Assembly (NCBI GenBank): GCA_943327015.2
Contig: CALPVM020000163.1
Location: 1 to 5,837, forward strand
Origin: Akkermansia muciniphila
GTDB lineage: Bacteria > Pseudomonadota > Gammaproteobacteria > Burkholderiales > Burkholderiaceae_C
Direction of reading: 5' to 3'
Length of the DNA: 5,837 nt
Both the position numbers and the translations under genes were made by a program. The notes under the pieces were generated by a model. The model saw nothing but the letters and a program-made list of their open reading frames with translations. It was not told the DNA's origin and did no database searches. Each line of letters starts with the position of its first letter. Position 1 is the stretch's first letter. Shown here in pieces: positions 4,892 through 5,837 of this stretch.

Positions 4892-5788
4892 ATGAAGATA
4901 AATTCTGCCTCCACTGCTCACCGCATTGTTTTTGTCACGGGTAAAGGCGGTGTTGGCAAATCGTCAGTGGCCGCAGCAACCGCGTTGGAGTTTGCACGTC
5001 AAGGTAAGTCGGTGCTGTTGGTGGAGTTGGGGAGTCGTAGTTTTTACGGGTCTTTTTTGGGTTTGCCGGTGACAGATGTGCCGGTGCTGTGGCGTGACAA
5101 TATTCAGGTGGCGCGCTGGGATGTAGAGGGATCGCTGCGCGAGTACATCACGCATTATCTGATTTTCAAGTCTGCTGCCAACATGGTGCTTAACAACACC
5201 GTGATGCAGGCATTGATTGGTGCTGCGCCCAGCCTGAGTGAAATTGCCATTTTGGGCAAAATTACCGCCCCGATGCTGAACGATTGGTACAAGCGAGATG
5301 TGGACGTGGTGGTGGTAGATGCCTACGCCACAGGGCAGTTTATGACCTTGCTGCGCGCACCGCGTGGTTTCGCAGCGATAGCAGCCAATGGCTCCTTGCA
5401 TCGACAGTCGCGCGCTATTACCAAGATTTTGTCGGATGCTGCGCTGTGTGAGTACCGTTTGGTAACGTTGGCTGAAGAAATGCCGATCACAGAGGCGTGT
5501 GAAATGGCGGTCAGCATTCAGGCCGAAACCGGCATTCAGCCTGACATTTACTGTAACCGTATGTTGTCTATTCCAGATGCGCCACATTCGCAACGGTTTG
5601 CCCCTGAATCACTGTTTGAGGTGCAGATGCAGCGCATTCGTGAGCGCCAAATCAGTAGTCTGGAGCGGTTGGCGCAGAGTGGTGGTGGGCGTGTGAGTAC
5701 CTTGCCTATGGTGCCCTTGGTGCATGTCAACACCATGTTGGAGCGTTTGGCGGATGCGCTGGTGGTATGCCAAGGGAGTGCGGCATGA
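4892..5788 (+). CDS. ArsA/GET3-like P-loop ATPase, first of an adjacent pair
   Basis: This is a cytoplasmic SIMIBI-class ATPase of the ArsA/GET3 superfamily; members act as nucleotide-controlled dimers. The 298-residue product has the deviant Walker A GKGGVGKSS (17-25), including the signature Lys18 that reaches into the partner's active site and the P-loop Lys23. Switch II is VVVVDAYATGQFMTLLR (139-155), matching the family pattern D-T-A-P-T-G-H-T-L-R. EEMPITEA (195-202) and YCNRML (220-225) fit the adenine-side region. The usual switch I run DPAH is missing: the aligned segment reads VELGSRSFYG (44-53). There is no CxxC zinc motif as in Get3, and no arsenite-pump gene is in view, so neither arsenite export nor tail-anchored protein targeting should be assumed. 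An in-frame TAA at 4877-4879 makes ATG 4892 the first possible ATG; its Shine-Dalgarno match is very weak. It is coupled to the next gene by ATGA. Specific function unknown. Confidence 0.88.
   Translation: MKINSASTAHRIVFVTGKGGVGKSSVAAATALEFARQGKSVLLVELGSRSFYGSFLGLPVTDVPVLWRDNIQVARWDVEGSLREYITHYLIFKSAANMVLNNTVMQALIGAAPSLSEIAILGKITAPMLNDWYKRDVDVVVVDAYATGQFMTLLRAPRGFAAIAANGSLHRQSRAITKILSDAALCEYRLVTLAEEMPITEACEMAVSIQAETGIQPDIYCNRMLSIPDAPHSQRFAPESLFEVQMQRIRERQISSLERLAQSGGGRVSTLPMVPLVHVNTMLERLADALVVCQGSAA
5772..5778 (+). promoter_or_regulatory. Ribosome binding site of the second ArsA-like gene
   Basis: AAGGGAG ends six bases before ATG 5785 and lies within the end of the first ATPase gene. It is far stronger than the site in front of the first gene, so the second protein may be made at least as efficiently as the first. 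Confidence 0.6.
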
Positions 5789-5837
5789 AAGACTTGTTGC
5801 AAAACCACCGGGTGATTGTGTGCACTGGCAGCGGTGG
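5785..5837 (+). CDS. Second ArsA/GET3-like ATPase (5' end only, runs off the window)
   Basis: The start ATG overlaps the stop of the preceding gene as ATGA. The visible codons give MKDLLQNHRVIVCTGSG plus the start of a Gly codon, which is a beta strand leading into a Walker A of the ArsA type (expected to continue G-V-G-K-T). In this protein the position of the signature lysine (TGKGG in the first ATPase) is Ser (TGSGG). Paired ArsA-like genes with such unlike P-loops are known elsewhere, for example the adjacent Rv3679-Rv3680 pair of Mycobacterium tuberculosis. Only 17 full residues are visible, so the family call rests on the P-loop, the coupling and the neighbouring paralogue. Confidence 0.72.
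   Translation, partial: MKDLLQNHRVIVCTGSG

Noticed and set aside
4964..5593. A 209-codon minus-strand frame opposite the first ArsA-like gene.
   Set aside because: The plus-strand frame has clear P-loop and switch motifs; the antisense translation is rich in His, Arg and Gln with no recognisable domain, as expected of a shadow.
4892..5788. Annotation as an arsenite-pump ATPase (ArsA proper).
   Set aside because: The canonical DPAH switch I is missing, the protein has only one ATPase half, and no arsB, arsD or arsR is in view. Only the superfamily is supported.

Overview
The window looks like chromosomal DNA of an aerobic gammaproteobacterium, most plausibly of the Pseudomonadales/Cellvibrionales type. 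This rests on three things: a COX15-like remnant, cyoE (ctaB) and a SCO1/SenC gene in the order usual for pseudomonad-type aa3 cytochrome c oxidase clusters; an RpoH with the full sigma-32 signature; and a pair of ArsA-like ATPases. The genus assignment is inference from gene order and protein motifs. No database comparison was possible.

Layout. (1) Positions 1-1579, plus strand: the tail of an upstream gene overlaps cyoE (heme O synthase) by ATGA, and cyoE is followed 8 bases later by a SCO1/SenC copper lipoprotein. A stem-loop terminator built into the end of the SCO gene closes this oxidase-assembly operon. (2) Positions 1592-2593, minus strand: rpoH, converging on the operon, with a perfect CIRCE element (the HrcA operator) in its leader. 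(3) Positions 2654-4380, minus strand: a long-chain acyl-CoA synthetase-like gene with a strong terminator that separates it from rpoH. (4) Positions 4381-4891: a 511-base divergent intergenic region, rich in T-tracts and small dyads, with no convincing gene. (5) Positions 4892-5837, plus strand: an ArsA/GET3-like ATPase, overlapped by ATGA with a second ATPase of the same kind that runs off the window.

How the parts work together. The oxidase genes make heme O (precursor of heme A) and help build the Cu-A centre. rpoH appears to be a single-gene unit. Its HrcA operator suggests that the HrcA repressor controls the sigma-32 gene, linking the two heat-shock regulators. The ArsA-like pair is probably translationally coupled and so may form a heterodimer. 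The visible switch and P-loop residues differ between the two proteins in a way that suggests unequal active sites. Its divergent neighbour, the acyl-CoA synthetase, hints at a lipid-related role, but this is weak inference.

The items most worth a second look are the CIRCE element in front of rpoH, the non-identical ArsA-like ATPase pair, and the 16-bp perfect palindrome with an adjacent 19-base dyad between the divergent ligase and ATPase genes.
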